64,000 nt of DNA from Carallia brachiata (GCA_021464245.1 JADCRB010000002.1:1975073-2039072); one strand, 5' to 3'. Shown: positions 37,149 to 50,351, counted from the stretch's first letter. A program made the numbers and translations. The notes: generated from the letters alone by a model not told the origin.

Positions 37149-40100
37149 ATGGCGGCGGAAGAGAGTGAACCAGTGAAAAAAGAAGCCGCCGAAGCCGAGG
37201 CGGCGCCGCTAGATATACAGTCACAGATTCAGGACGCCATGCGCTCTCGCGTCCTCCACTTCAAAGAGCAAGCCGAGTACTCTCTCTCTCTCTTTCCTCC
37301 TCACCTATTTGATAAATTTGCTCGTTTTTTTTTTTTTATTTTGCTTAATTTCGGGAAAATTTTCCGCGCAACTTGTAATTGTACTCCTTTAGAAGTTTGA
37401 TCGGTGTTGTAGTCCGTAAAATTATACCTATTTTTTAATTTTCATTTTTCGGGGGACATTTATTTCTGTTGTAGCTCATTGACCTTTGAGGGAGTTCGGC
37501 GGCTGTTAGAGAAGGACTTGGGATTGGAGAAATATGCGTTGGACGTGCATAAGAGATTTGTCAAGCAATGTTTATCTGTGGTAACTTTCTGCTTTTTTGG
37601 TTCATTCAATCATTTCTTTTGTTCATGTCCAATTAGATGCCTTCTGGTGGTATCATTAAAATAATCAGTTAAATATGCAGGTATGGTAGGGTCTGGAGTA
37701 ATTTGCGGATGATTGTTTCTAGCAGAACTTGTAAATTTATATTCAGTTTTTAGTACAATATCGCGTAAAATGGAATCTTGAGGTCATTTGTTAGCAATTC
37801 TACTGCTCTCTAGTGAATGATAGACCCCCTAATGCACGACAGCTTTCTGTTTCATATAATGTATAACCTCCCTGTGCAAGAAATCACAACTGTAAATGGT
37901 GATCATGTTTGTTTGGAAACTTATGTACATGGAGCTTCTATCTGCTACAGTGAGTAGTGGGACATGGGTGATCATGTTTGTTTTATTATTGATGCTGCTT
38001 GCTGCCATTGGTGCCTTTGGCATAGTCCTGGAATTTCAACTCTTCCTAACCCTTGTTTTGGGTTTTTGCTGCTGATAAAGACTGTTCCAATGCCAAAAGA
38101 TCCGTTTGTTTTTAGAGATGTTTTTTCTTTCTTGGTGTCTATCCGGTCAGTTTGTTTATTAAGATGTCCATTCTAATGATAGTGCTTAGACGAGGCTGCT
38201 GATGACAACGCCAGCAAAGATTCTGGGGAAACCGGGGGAAAACAAGACCAAGCAGCGCAAGAAAAAGCGGCAGAATCATGTGCAGGGCCTGGTTCGAAGA
38301 ATGTTGTGGAGGAAACTTGCTCCAATGATGAAAAGAAAATGGAAGATTCAACTGTGATGCATCTATTGACAGGACTGAAGGCAACCAAACCAGAAACTGA
38401 AGTAACTCCAGCCAATAGGACTAAAGAAGTACCAAGTGAGGGCAGCATAAAGAAAGCCCTTTGGAAAAGGGCTTCTTATATTAAAGCTAACTTGGAGTAT
38501 GTGGTTTTTTTTTTTTTTTTTTTTGGGTATTGGATGGTAGTGCAGCTTGTCACTTTACCAGTTAGTTATTGTCTTTATGTTTTTGTGCTTCTGCTTGGTG
38601 TTATTTTGCTTGTGATGATGCTAATTGGTTGAATCAATCTGCATCTTTGGTTTTTCTTTGGCAATTTAAGCAAGCCAGTGCCTCTTGTTTCATTTCAGTA
38701 AAGTTACAATGGGAGCACTTCGTAGAATGTTGGAGGAAGATCTTAAACTCAATACATATACACTTGATCCCTTCAAGAAGTTCATAAGCAAGCAGTTAGA
38801 TGAAGTAAATATTATTGCGTGCATTCTAGTTCCTTCTAGTTCTAAAAGTATTGCATGCATTCTAAATGCTTTTGTATATTCTTACCTTGTTTTAGGTTCT
38901 AAAATCTTTTGACGTTTCTGCAACCAAGAAGAAAACTCCTGGGAAAAGTTCTCTGTCCAAAGCAGCTAAACAGGTTAGCAGTGAAGAGCGTTCAGATTCT
39001 TCAGACAAGGAAAGCGATGAGGAGGATGAGGATGAGGATAAGGTAAAACCAAGAAAGAAAATCGGTTTGAAACAAAAGATGTTGAACTCTGAGAGGTCTA
39101 AAAAGCGAAAAAGACCTGAAATGGAAACAAAGGCATCTGCCAAGAGGCGGATCAAGGCTGAAACAGTAGCAGAAGACGATAGTGATGCGGAAAATGGTGC
39201 AAATGCCTCCGAAGATGGTCTTTCTCGATCATCTGCTGAAAAACCAGCGAAGGTGTCAATCCCACGAACTGTCCTTCCAATACCCTGTCCAATTCTCCTG
39301 AAAGTTAGGCAAATCATTTAGCATTATTTCAACCCTTCTTGCAGAAAAAGGAGTCACCAGCCCAGGCTTACGGAAAACGCGTGGAGCATCTAAAATCTGT
39401 TATCAAATCCTGTGGAATGAGGTTTTTCTTTGACTTGGCATATATGAACTTATCAGATCTTTGTCAAGCTTGATATCTTAGTGTTATATGCCACTGCAGT
39501 GTACCTCCTTCGGTTTACAAGAAAGTCAAGCAGGTGTCTGAGAACAAACGCGAGGCCCAGCTAATAAAGGAACTGGAAGACATACTTTCTAGGGAAGGAT
39601 TATCTCCAAATCCGTCTGAAAAAGGTTGTGTTACTATTAAACTTCTATCTCTCATCTTCAAATTTACAATATCTAAGATGTTGTTTCATGGGCTTTTTTT
39701 TTTTTTATGGAAGTCTAATCGGAGTGCTGACACTTTCCTCAAGACAGAAATCTATCTTCTAAAATTAGCTAAAAGTTCTGAATTTATTGCATTTGAATAA
39801 AAATTGAGTATTGCCTCATCAGTGATTTTTTCTTGCATAGTGTCTGAGATCATGTTTTAAATTATTTGTTTAACGTGCTTTTTGGACAATTTATTTTTGA
39901 CAATTCAAGGAGGTAGAAGGAAAATTAACAGACTGGCCACATTTGTATTTTCTATTTGTATTTTCTACATTGCCCATGGCATCTTTCTTGGATACCAAAG
40001 GCATGCAGGATTGTAATTGGCTGTAAAGCATTCTTCATAAGTAGAAATAGGACCTTATGATCTTCGCGGAAAGGTAAGGGAATTTAATGATGAATATGCA

Positions 40101-40753
40101 TCTGAAGAAAACTAACCATATCTCTTCAAAAGTTAGATGTAATGCTTGTTTAAGAAAGGGTGAAAAGTTTTAATGATATTCTTAAATCAAGTTAGCAGGT
40201 AGGGAACTTTGATTTGTGAGGAAGTGATAGCTCGGTGGAGGCAGTGACGAGCATCAGCCTTGACTGATGCAGTTTCATGCATATGGGTATGATCATTGAG
40301 TAATATTATTTCTGCATTTCAGAAATTAAGGAAGTCAGAAAGAGAAAGGAAAGAGCAAAAGAACTTGAGGGCATTGACACGAGTAACATCGTTTTGAGCT
40401 CTCGAAGGAGGTCCACTGCTAGTTATGCACCTCCTCCAAAGCCGGAGGTGGCAGTGGAAAGTGATGGTGATGATGCCGATGAAGACGAAAATGACGAAGA
40501 GGATGAGTGAATGATGAAGATGATGGAGATGTCGACAACGATGGTGACGGCGAGAGCGAAGAATCAGATGAGGGTAAGTGGCTGTGGATAATTCTGTTTC
40601 CTTGTGTCTTTGTGATTTCTATGATTAGCACGCTTATATGGTCTTGGGGCTTGATTAGTTGTTCTTGTGCGGTGTATGATCTGCAATTTCACTTTTGTTC
40701 ATTTTTATGACCCATCTCCCTTACGTGCAGATAACGGTGAGGACAGCAATTGA
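37149..40753 (+). CDS. Acidic nuclear protein with two DEK-C-like segments (HIRIP3/CHZ-type histone-chaperone relative)
   Basis: The gene resembles Arabidopsis At4g08310/At1g44780 (from memory), linked to H2A.Z-type histone chaperoning. Exons: 37149-37276, 37475-37580, 38183-38496, 38699-38804, 38896-39252, 39345-39421, 39500-39624, 40323-40573, 40731-40753; about 495 residues. Exon 2 ([20 protein letters not shown]) and exon 4 ([20 protein letters not shown]) encode similar DEK-C-like segments. Exon 5 is lysine-rich and acidic, probably nuclear. Exon 8 has [20 protein letters not shown] and [13 protein letters not shown], the CHZ-like part, then an acidic tail. As written, TGA at 40508-40510 stops translation, but acidic coding continues one frame over into a well-spliced last exon ending DNGEDSN, so one base appears missing near 40502-40508. 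The true stop is then 40751-40753. Function is inferred from homology. Confidence 0.85.
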
Positions 40754-43191
40754 ATCCTTGATAAGCTGACCTGCTAATATATTGAAGAGTGTCCTCAACA
40801 AGTCTATGGTTGTATTACGTGCTCGTACATACCATATTTACTTATTAGAGTTATTCTTTTTCCTACTTTCTTGTGGGTGTTGGAACAGGTAGTCTCGATG
40901 TAGAGTTTGCTTGCAGCTTCTTTACCGGTAGCAGGATACTCTGCATTAGCTTTGTTTAGTGATAACAGGGGACATCCCACCTCGAAAAAATTAGCGCCTC
41001 ATGTAATCCAACAGTTTGTATCTTGATGTGTAGAATTGCTCACATCCAAGGAGCCTGAAAAGGTCCTAGCAGAATACATAGCTATCTTTCCAAGCTGGAT
41101 ATATATTTTTTTTCCTACATCGCTCTTTAAACGCGAGCCATTATGTTCATTCAGGCGATTTACTTCTGATTCAGAAAATCGCAGAATGAAGTCGCCCAGG
41201 ATCTTGACGCAGGCTCAAAGATATTTCCAACAAAGATGTTTCTTGGTAAACGAATGTATCACAGGGACCTGTACTGTACATATCAGAGATCCAAGCACGA
41301 GTACCCTCGTCACCATTTTGATACTTATTTTGATTTTGATTTTGATTTTTTTTTTTTTGAGCTCTTTCTTTTTAGAAGATGCAGCAAGAGACAGTGAGTG
41401 TGAGAAAGAGAGGTAGGTGGAGATGGAAAGGGCCAGCGGGAGTGATCAAATCGTTAGAAAGAGGTGGAGGGGCAGAACATAGCTAATTACCATGAAACCA
41501 AGCGACAAGCAAACAGTTCAATTTACCGGAAACCTTTAGAGTAAATAAAGGAAGCCTCAAGGCTAATTACAGAAGCAAACAAATCTACTAACCCATCCAA
41601 CGGTGCTAATGCACTCTAATTTTATCTTGTTCTAACAATGAAAGGACCACTGGTGGAATTTCCCGGAAATCTCAAACCTAGTATAATCTCGACTTCGGCT
41701 TTACACCACGTCTGTTTGGGCATGGTATCATTTGTTACCCATTTGTCTGAACATGAACACTCTCGTATCCCTGCAATATATTCTTGGAGACTAACACTAT
41801 GTTTGGATAAAATATTTAAGAGAGATGAAAGTAAGGGAGAGAAAATAAGAAAAAAGATCATTGGAAGAAAGAAATATTTTCTATCCTCTCTTATATTTGA
41901 GAAGAGGTGATGAGAGGGAAAAAATTATAAATATTTATGCTTGGAAAAAAGTGAAAAGTAAGGGAAAAAAAATAAAATGTAATGAAATAACAATTTTACC
42001 ATTTCATAATAAATTTATTTTAATGTTTTGTTTAAGTAAAAATATAATTTTTAAATTATATAAGAGATGATTGAGTCATTTAATAATTTAATAGGAAACC
42101 AATAATTTTTCTATTATTTTTTAGAGGATTGGTTTTGATAGGTTAGTAAGGATTAGGGGAATTAAAAACTTTTCTTCCTCACTTTTGAAATATTTTTTAA
42201 ATACGATAATTTATTCTAATTATCTCACTTTTTTTTTTCTCTCTCTCTCTCTCTCTTCCTTTTTCCCTCCCAAACATAGTGTAAAAGAAACGTCTAGACG
42301 AGCTACGACTACTTAAGTGACCCTAGACTCTACTCTTAATTGGGCCTGGTCTCTCGCATTAGGCCGAACTGCTAACAGATTGACATCTACTAGACTCAAT
42401 AGCCAATTAGGGTCCAGAAGCAAAGTTCACATTTCTGTCTTAAAGTGGCTGTATCATTATGAACCTATGCTAGGAATCACATTCCCTGATTCTGATTCGC
42501 AGTGGCAACCTAAATCCCTCTCCAAAACTTTGGAGCTCGTTTTCTCACATGGATGATTCTTTTTGCCGCGTCCATCAACTTGAAAAGCTAGCATTACGCA
42601 CACTTCACAGATAATAATTGTCCGAGTAGCAAGCCAAGGTGGCAAATTCGCATCAAGTTCAACTGGTGGGTAACTTTGGTCATTTTATGAGAACTTGATT
42701 ATTTTCTGTGTCTTTCAATTAATTACAAGTTACTAATCTCTGAAACATTAACTAAAGCAAAGGGATTTGAAGTGAGGTTCCCTTGATTACAAATTGCATA
42801 TTATATTTCATGATGCCTGAGACAAGATAAATATAAACATATATCATCACCATCACTGTCTTAATGAGTTAACACTCCTTAATTTTTTAAAAAAAAAATA
42901 AAAATAAAAACCTTCAATTTTTTCTCAAGAAGTTTCAATCTGACAACAAGGACAAAGACGAAGATGATGGCCACGCATGTATATTAACAGCATTAAAATC
43001 TCACATGAACTGCGTTAAAATAAAATAAAATAGAGAAAGTGAGATCGACACATATAGTTTAAAAGCACCCTCACTTGAACTATAGAAATTAAAGATTATA
43101 GTTGAATAATCTTATCACATTGGTGTCTTTATAAAGGATCTTCATCTTCGCATCAAAATATTACTTTCTTTTAACAAACTCGTGATTTATA
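40754..43191. other. Intergenic region between convergent CHZ-like and WAT1-like genes
   Basis: It contains the CHZ-like 3' flank, a short GATTTT repeat near 41323-41348, a Tourist-like MITE (41795-42281), and AT-rich sequence. Open frames here (for example 41036-41416) show no recognisable domain and are probably in the 3' untranslated or spacer DNA. Confidence 0.6.
41795..42281. mobile_element. Tourist-like MITE with good terminal inverted repeats
   Basis: Left border TAA|CACTATGTTTGG, right border CCAAACATAGTG|TAA: 12 bases of perfect terminal inverted repeat and a 3-bp TAA duplication. At 487 bp it is the best-preserved copy of the family here. A CT microsatellite lies near its right end (about 42238-42256). 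Confidence 0.8.
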
Positions 43192-46100
43192 TTATGAGAC
43201 GGGACTCTGGGGTGCGATCTTGCATGTTCCATCATGATCTCCACGGCTGCAATTGCCAAAATTGATTGATGATTTGGTAACATCTGTGATTGGCAACTCC
43301 AAGGTACCAATTTTCTCATCGGTGAACGATTTTGTTGTCGTTGAGCCAATAGGATCCTTGCTTTTTCCCCATACGACCGTGTATAGGCCAAGAACTATGA
43401 GGACGGCTCCGATTATACTGCAAATTAAATGCAATGACATATAATTAATTTAGCAAATTAATTAATAATTTTTTTTATTATCAGTATACATGATAGCCAT
43501 GAAATTTGAGCAAAATTATTAATTAGCAACATATTTATGTATACCTTCCGAGGTGGATTAGCTCGGCTAGAACAAGGGATCCAAGAATTGAAGTGATAAT
43601 CATGCATAGAGGGCTAAAAGAAGTGACAAACACTGGTCCTCGTTCCTTAATTACCACTCCTTGCACATAGTATGCAACTCCAGAGCAAACAACTCCCTGC
43701 CGATTGTTACAATAAATATACCAAATATGAGTGAAGGAAAAATTTCCCATCTTCCTTTCACATGATATACATAACATTTATGGCTTATATGGAGAGGGGA
43801 AAAAAAAAGTTGAATGCATTAGCTAGTGATAAATTAAGGGTTACCACATAACAAAATCACTAACTTTGTATGAAATAACAAATTTAGTATGAATTTCAAA
43901 AAGTAACAGTTTATCCTTTATAAATTTTTTTTATTACAAATCTAACAACAGTGTAATTTCCCATGAACAGAGTTTGTCTGTATCGATAACATATTCATAA
44001 GAATCTGTCTATCTTGATAACATGATAATTATATACATTAATGCCTAGTGACACGTATAATTGCCACGTTATCAAGATAGACAAAATCTATTTAAGAGAT
44101 TTCATGGAGTGCTAAATTTATTATAAAAAATTTAAGGAAAAGTAAATCATTACTTTTTAAAATTAATCCTAAATTTATTATTTTACACAAAATTAGTAAT
44201 TTTTTTTGTATATTAACCCATCAATTAATTAACAAGACAAGATAAAATTTAGTGAAGTGGTTCTCACGGAGTAAGCAGCGGCAAGGAGCCGAGAGTCGAA
44301 ACCAATTTTCCATGCACTCATGTCCCGTTCCATCACAAGTGAAAGGATCATATTTTCTATCAAGCCCATCGTGCATACCAATGCTGTGAGAGAAAGTTCA
44401 GCTGGATATTTCCTCAACGTTAATGTCTAGACCAAGGAAAAAAAAATCAAAATAAGTTGCCACAATTTAAATTTGTATAATTACGAAACTTGAAACTTTA
44501 CCCTTCAAACCCATTTTGTAGAAAAATTTATTATGAAATTATATAAAAAAAATTAACGAAAGGTGCTTAGGTAAAATCATATGAAACAGCGTTACTTGTA
44601 AAATGAAAAAAGCAGCCCAGCTGCAGACAGCGCCAAGAAGTAAGATTGTCCCAATAGCCCAATGCTGATAGGCCGGCTCGCTGGCGGCTCCATGGTGGGC
44701 TGCAACGTGTAACCTCAGGAAATTGATGACTGGACCTTTGAACAGAGTCATAACCATCGCTCCTGAGACCGTGATCACCGTTCCAATCACCTTCGCCACG
44801 CTCCGTATCTTCTTCAAGTTCACTCTCTCCAACCTGCAATTTAATTAATAATTTCAATTCTAACCATCAATCCAAATTAAATTATTAAATGAAATTCATA
44901 TCATTCGGTAGAATTAATTATCAGGTACGCATTAATAAATTTCACGTTTACACAATAAACTACACCAACCAAATCTTTGGTTGATATGGGAATTCAACTA
45001 TATGATCAATGAAATTAACAAGGGAAAGAGACGAAATTGATATAATAATTTATCCTTTTCTATTTCCACTCATCAAGTTTTTGGAAGAATAATTTGAAGT
45101 TAGAAACAAAACAAAAGCCTTTTTATTACTACGCAGTATCTGCTGTCACTTCAATTCTCTGCCGCCCTTGTCCGGCCAACTTTTTTGAGGGGTAAAAACT
45201 GGCTTAGGTAAAGCCGTAAAGGTAAATTTAACTCAGATGCTTGTTTCGGTTTCAGAGCCAATAACATCTCCACACGTGACATCAGAATACTGGCCGAAAG
45301 CTTGTGTCGTCCATTATCCTGGCACATACGTAGCGTTTCCTTTGCATATATTCTTTTTTTTTTTTCTTTTGAAAAAAATGAGATTGTAAAAATGATGTCC
45401 TAACTAGTTCAATAAGAAGCATTGCTTATACATTTAAAAAGGGTGTGAATAATTTAAATGATTATATTATAATTTGCACCAAATCAAACATAAATTTGGG
45501 CTCGCAATCTCACTAGACAAGCAATCGCACACTTAGAAACTTTCACTAGCAAGATTCGATGCCTTTCCTGCTAGACACAGTGTGGTTTTGCATGTATTCT
45601 CTACAAGCACATGATGAGGTCATTTTGCAAAGTTAATTTCCCCTATTTACCTGAAAATAAGTGCCAATATAAAGGTCAAGGCTGGGAGCATATTGATCGT
45701 AGCAGATGCAAATGTTGCCGAAGTGTACTTCATCCCCACATAATATAAATTCTGATCAAGCACTGGCCTGGTTTTGCAACACAATTAGCACTTAACATTA
45801 GGAAAATCTATCTAATACATATATTTAATTATTTAAACTTGCACATATATATATTTATGCCCAAGCATATACATCATTAAGTTGCGTTAATCCCTTTCCT
45901 CCATTACGCAGCAGCCAGGATGATGAATTAGAGTTGACCTCATCATTTTCTCCTGCCAAAAGATATATATACATTTTTTTTGGCAGGGAGTTTTTTTTTA
46001 TTTTTTTTTATATGCACTTTTATAACAAGGTTGGCACCCAAAACCAAAAAAAAAAAAAAAAAAACAAAGAGACGCATATTCTGATATTCACTTAGGAGCG

Positions 46101-46641
46101 CTTAGAGCGTTACTCAAGAAAGCCGAGCACCAATATCCTGAGGAAGATTGGGAGAGTCAATTTTGGCCTTATCTTCCTGTATTTAAAAAAAAAAAAAATG
46201 AGGGAAATGATCAAGAACGACATATTTTCAGTGTTAGAGAAATGGGGAAAGAGAGAGAGGAATATTCTTCCATGCAGTGATTGCGCTTTCATGGGCGAGC
46301 GCGCTGAATCCGAAAAATCCCAACATGAATTTATATGTATTGAGCAAAACATCAATTAGAAAGTCGTGTGCAAAAAGATACTCGTTCGTGCATGATGCAA
46401 TTGTGCGAGAGACATCAAGACACAGCTGACCTTTCAAGAACAAGCGCAAAAGGTGCGATGACAATTGTGGCTGCTACATGACGGTACAGGGCTAGGATGT
46501 AGTGGCTCATGCCACGCTTAAATGACACCATGGTGATGATGTACATTCCAGCATACCCAAATTGAAGCGAGACAATTGCCAAATAGGGTTTAATGTTGTT
46601 CAGCCCAAAGCGTAACTTTCCACATGGGGTTTGGTCTCCCA

Positions 46642-46642
<1 letters not shown>
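43192..46642 (-). CDS. WAT1-related / UMAMIT transporter, copy A (intact)
   Basis: WAT1-related (UMAMIT) proteins are EamA-domain membrane transporters with about ten helices; several export amino acids. Exons: 46431-46642, 46114-46176, 45651-45767, 44596-44833, 44268-44426, 43545-43696, 43192-43417 (212, 63, 117, 238, 159, 152, 226 bp), all in phase, 388 residues. The protein begins MGDQTPCGKLRFGLNNIKPY, has the family motif PVLDQNLYYVGMKYTSATFA in exon 3, GPVFVTSFSPLCMIITSILG in exon 6 and GLYTVVWGKSKD at the start of the cytosolic tail. The closest Arabidopsis relatives are expected among At4g08290, At4g08300 and At1g44800 (SIAR1), by memory and gene order. Intron 5 carries a MULE-like element. 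A GA repeat lies directly upstream of the ATG. The substrate is not established. Confidence 0.92.
43838..44219. mobile_element. MULE-like foldback element in a UMAMIT intron
   Basis: This element starts GGGTTACCACATAACAAAA and ends GTATATTAACCC; the arms pair imperfectly across most of its 382 bp (for example AAATAACAAATTTAGTATGA with its inverted partner near 44160). Flanking 9-mers ATAAATTAA (43829-43837) and ATCAATTAA (44220-44228) differ at one position, consistent with a slightly decayed target duplication. It lies inside intron 5 of copy A. Confidence 0.65.

Positions 46643-46644
<2 letters not shown>

Positions 46645-46674
<30 letters not shown>
46645..46674 (-). repeat. (GA)n microsatellite directly upstream of UMAMIT copy A ATG
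   Basis: On the coding strand about 14 GA units end within a few bases of the start codon at 46640-46642, probably in the leader. GA repeats can bind plant BBR/BPC proteins, but no regulatory role is shown here. Confidence 0.75.
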
Positions 46675-48556
46675 GTATTAGCTAATAGCTATGTTCTATG
46701 TGGCTTATGATAAGAGTAATTGAGCATTGCCCCCTTCTTATAGGCCAAAAAAGCAAAGCTAGTTAAAACTAGTAAAAAAGAAAGTTATTTGTACTTCAGT
46801 TCTACTGTAATGCCCTGTAGCAAACATTTCCTATGGGGCACTTAGTGTCACTTCATTTTGAAGATTCCTTTATCCATTAACCTAAGACAACCATATTCCA
46901 AGGAACTAGAATCTTCACTTTATAATCAGCCGGACATGGAATCCAATTTTACAAAAGAAAAAACTTGATGAGATTCTGTAGTTGAGATTAAAGTGATATA
47001 GATCGATAGATGATTGAATTAAAAAAAAAACTGTTAGATGTTGTTGTGCGTGATTAATTTAATTCTACATAAAATACAACCATGCAGTAAATTTTTTTTT
47101 TATATATTAAAAAAATAGAGAGGGAGGTAGGGGAATTCTAGTGGATCTCAACATTAATAATGCTTCTCTAATTTTCATTTGTTCACTTTGTTTTTGGGGA
47201 AGTGCGGATTTGGTTCATTTGCCACCGAATGGCATTAAGCCTTGGTGCTCAATGATGCATACAACGCTCTTGTGGGGGGATGCCACTGGTTGAGTGATTC
47301 GAGGGAGTGGATAACATTTCTAAAAGACGATTGATTGAATCCAATCACCCGTCAGCTGCTTAACATGTGATTAGGCTTAATTTTGATGATTTGATCTCAA
47401 CTCAAAAACAAAACTTAGTGGAAGTGACGTTGCTACCTGAAATTTGCTTAATTAGGCAACCACTCAGTTACTATAGTGGTTGACAAAAATTGACAACGTG
47501 TTCAACTGAATGCCCTTTCGATCATGTTAATCTTGTTGAGCAAGGAATTAACGATGATATTGACTTTGCTTATTCATTAATGACGCAGAAATCACAAACC
47601 TAACTTTTTCGTCTGTGTATCATCATTCTTTTTCCTATATTATTATCTATTACTATATATCCATGCATATGTTAATTAGATGAAATAAAAGGGGTATTTC
47701 CATGAGACAGCCACGTTGTCATATTTGGCTAAAAGTTTTGCGTAGGTAGTTTTACCATTATTTTCATAAAGAGATTTTTTATAACCCAAACTTGTTTAAG
47801 GTAACAATAAAGTAATCTTATCGTTATACTAAAACTCACCCTCGTTTTTTTTTTTTCCGCAGAAATAGTGATGTTGATTATAATTTATAGCTAATTAGTA
47901 ACAAGAACAGAGCAATTGCAAGAAACCAAGAAAGTATGCTACACACACAAGAATATAATTTGATAAGCCAGCACGAAAACACATAAGAGAGGATATAGCA
48001 TCCGAAGAAACAAGGGTGGTGCTTTCGTATTCGGATTCCAACAAAATAAAAAAACAGGTTGGTGGAATCCCACCCTATATTGAATGGCAAGCATTATAAA
48101 GATACGTGAAATCGCGTAGAAAACCCATTTTCTAGGTGAATAGTGTGGGCATTGAGGAAATATGTGGCTGCGGGAGTCCCAAAAGAAACTACATAAGAAA
48201 TTCGAAACAACTCTCTAGCACATCCTCATCTATTCATTCCTATTTCCTGCACTTTAAAAATGGCACCCCATGTATGCAAAATTGTCGGTTCATTGGCCTC
48301 TTAGATTTGATATCAACATCATGCTAAGTTTTTTTTTCTCATCCAGGCTACCAAATGTAATTTTACAACATATCATAGTCATGATATTTTTATTTTTTTT
48401 AATTTTTTTGGTTGTTAGTCTCTCTTAAATATTCTCAAGCATTTAGTTTAGTTAAAACAATGAAAAGTGTGTCTTTTATTGAAGAACTAAGTTTAGAATT
48501 CTTGTCTCCTCCCTTCTTTGTCTTCTTCCCCTGACTACCATCTGTAGACAAATTAA

Positions 48557-50351
48557 GGATAAGTTACTATTGTATCATTCACTATCGATTTGGAGTAAAA
48601 GGTCAGTAAGAAAAAATTTTTCCAAATAGAGTTAGAAACATTACAAATAGTTTAAATTTAGGACTTCCGTGAAATCAACGTTAAATATTAAGGTGGCATA
48701 CGACATGGACGTTGATGTGGAAAGATTAGCTCATACAATCAACACTTAATGCTGATGTGAAGCGTCGTAATTAGTAACTAACTTTCATTTCCACCTAAAG
48801 TTGAAATTTTGAGAAAAATATTTGAAAAATAATTATAAAAATTTAAAAATAAATTAAACTTGTATGATTCAAATAATTTAATATAAAATTTTAAGAAAAT
48901 TCTATAAAAATATGAAAATGTCAAAATAAATCTCAAAATATTTAAGAAAATTCAACAAAAGTTTAAAAAATATAAAAATTTATGAGATAATGAAAAATAT
49001 TTTAAAATGTCTTAAAATTCAAAAACAATTGAAATAATTTTGAAAATATAAAAAATTCAAAAAATATAAAGAAATATAAAAATCTTTAAAAATGAATTTA
49101 AAAAAAAACTATAAATTTTCAAAGAATTCCATAAACTACAAAAACAAAACATTTTATTAAAAATCCAAAATATTAAAAATGAAAATAAAAAAAAATGTAA
49201 AAGTTCGAAAACTAAAGCCAATTGCAACAGTGACCCTTTTTTGCGTTGTAAAAATCGTAAACAAGGCAAATGACGAAAAGGAAGTATTCAAAGCAGGCAA
49301 TGGCTGAGTAGTTGAAGACGGATTTGGTAGATAATTGGGAAAAGCTCTTGCTGGGAAACGGATCAAATACCATCCTTGATGGTGGCTGTCGTTGAGGTAG
49401 ATTAGAAGCACAGCGACAGAGGGCAGGGCAGTTGTTGTAGTGGGGTGGATTCTGATGATCCAAACAAGTTGAAAGGGAGGGGAATCTTAGGGAACCGGCT
49501 GATGGAAAGAGAGATGGTGGCAGTCATAGTTTCCGATGGGCCAGCGACGAGTTTCTTGGGATGCTGCTCTTGGGAGAGGTCCACGGTCGGAGCGGTGGAG
49601 TCCGAAGAATCTAGATTTGGATTTTTTATTTTTTGTGAAGTTATGAATTTTTCTAACTTTTACATTAATTTTTAATATTTTGGATTTTTAATAAAATTTT
49701 TGGTTAATTTTAGTTTATGGAATTCTTTTGAAATGTATATTTTTAAAAACCAAAATCTATATTTTTCCATAATTTAAAGATTTCCTTAAATTTTGATAAT
49801 TTTTTACATTTCAAATTATTTCAATATTTTTCAATTTTAAGAAATTTTAAAATATTTTGCATTTACTCGTAAATTGTTATATTTTATAACTTTTTTTTTG
49901 GATTTCTTAAAATATTTTGCGATATATTTTGAAGTTAGAAATTTTATTTTGACATTTTCATATTTTTGTAAAATTTTTTAAAATTTGATATTCAATTTGT
50001 GAATCACATCATTTTTAAATTTATTTCTGAATTTTTAGAATATTTCAAAAAAAATTTCAAATTTTTTTCTGAAAATTTCAATTTTTAGGTGGGAATTAGA
50101 GTTAGTAACCTAATTTTAATCAATTACGTCAACATAATTTCTATGTCAGTATTAAGTGTTGACTATATGAGCTTATCTTTGCCATATTAGCGTCCACATT
50201 GTGCGCCACTTTAGTATTTAATGTCTGATTTGACGAAAGTCCCAAATTTGAACTAATTTGTAATGTTTTTGACTCCATTTGAATAAATTTTTTCTTACTA
50301 ACTTTATTTGCTCCAAATCGATAGTTAGTGACTCAACAATGAACTCATTCC
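48557..50351. mobile_element. Large MULE-like element with long inverted arms and a non-repetitive core (Pack-MULE candidate)
   Basis: The element begins GGATAAGTTACTATTG and ends CAATGAACTCATTCC. Exact 10-bp direct repeats GACAAATTAA flank it (48547-48556 and 50352-50361). Two imperfect inverted arms of about 640 and 710 bp (left ending about 49195, right beginning about 49640) share stretches such as ACTATCGATTTGGAG and TCAACACTTAAT. Between them lies about 0.4 kb with much higher GC content and open frames on both strands (49212-49463 minus, 49402-49584 minus, 49445-49675 plus), unlike the AT-rich arms. The core encodes no family I recognise and no transposase, so mobilisation would be in trans. 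Confidence 0.82.

Noticed and set aside
41036..41416. 126-codon ORF downstream of the CHZ-like gene
   Set aside because: Low-complexity C-terminus built from a GATTTT microsatellite and no conserved motif; probably 3' flank.
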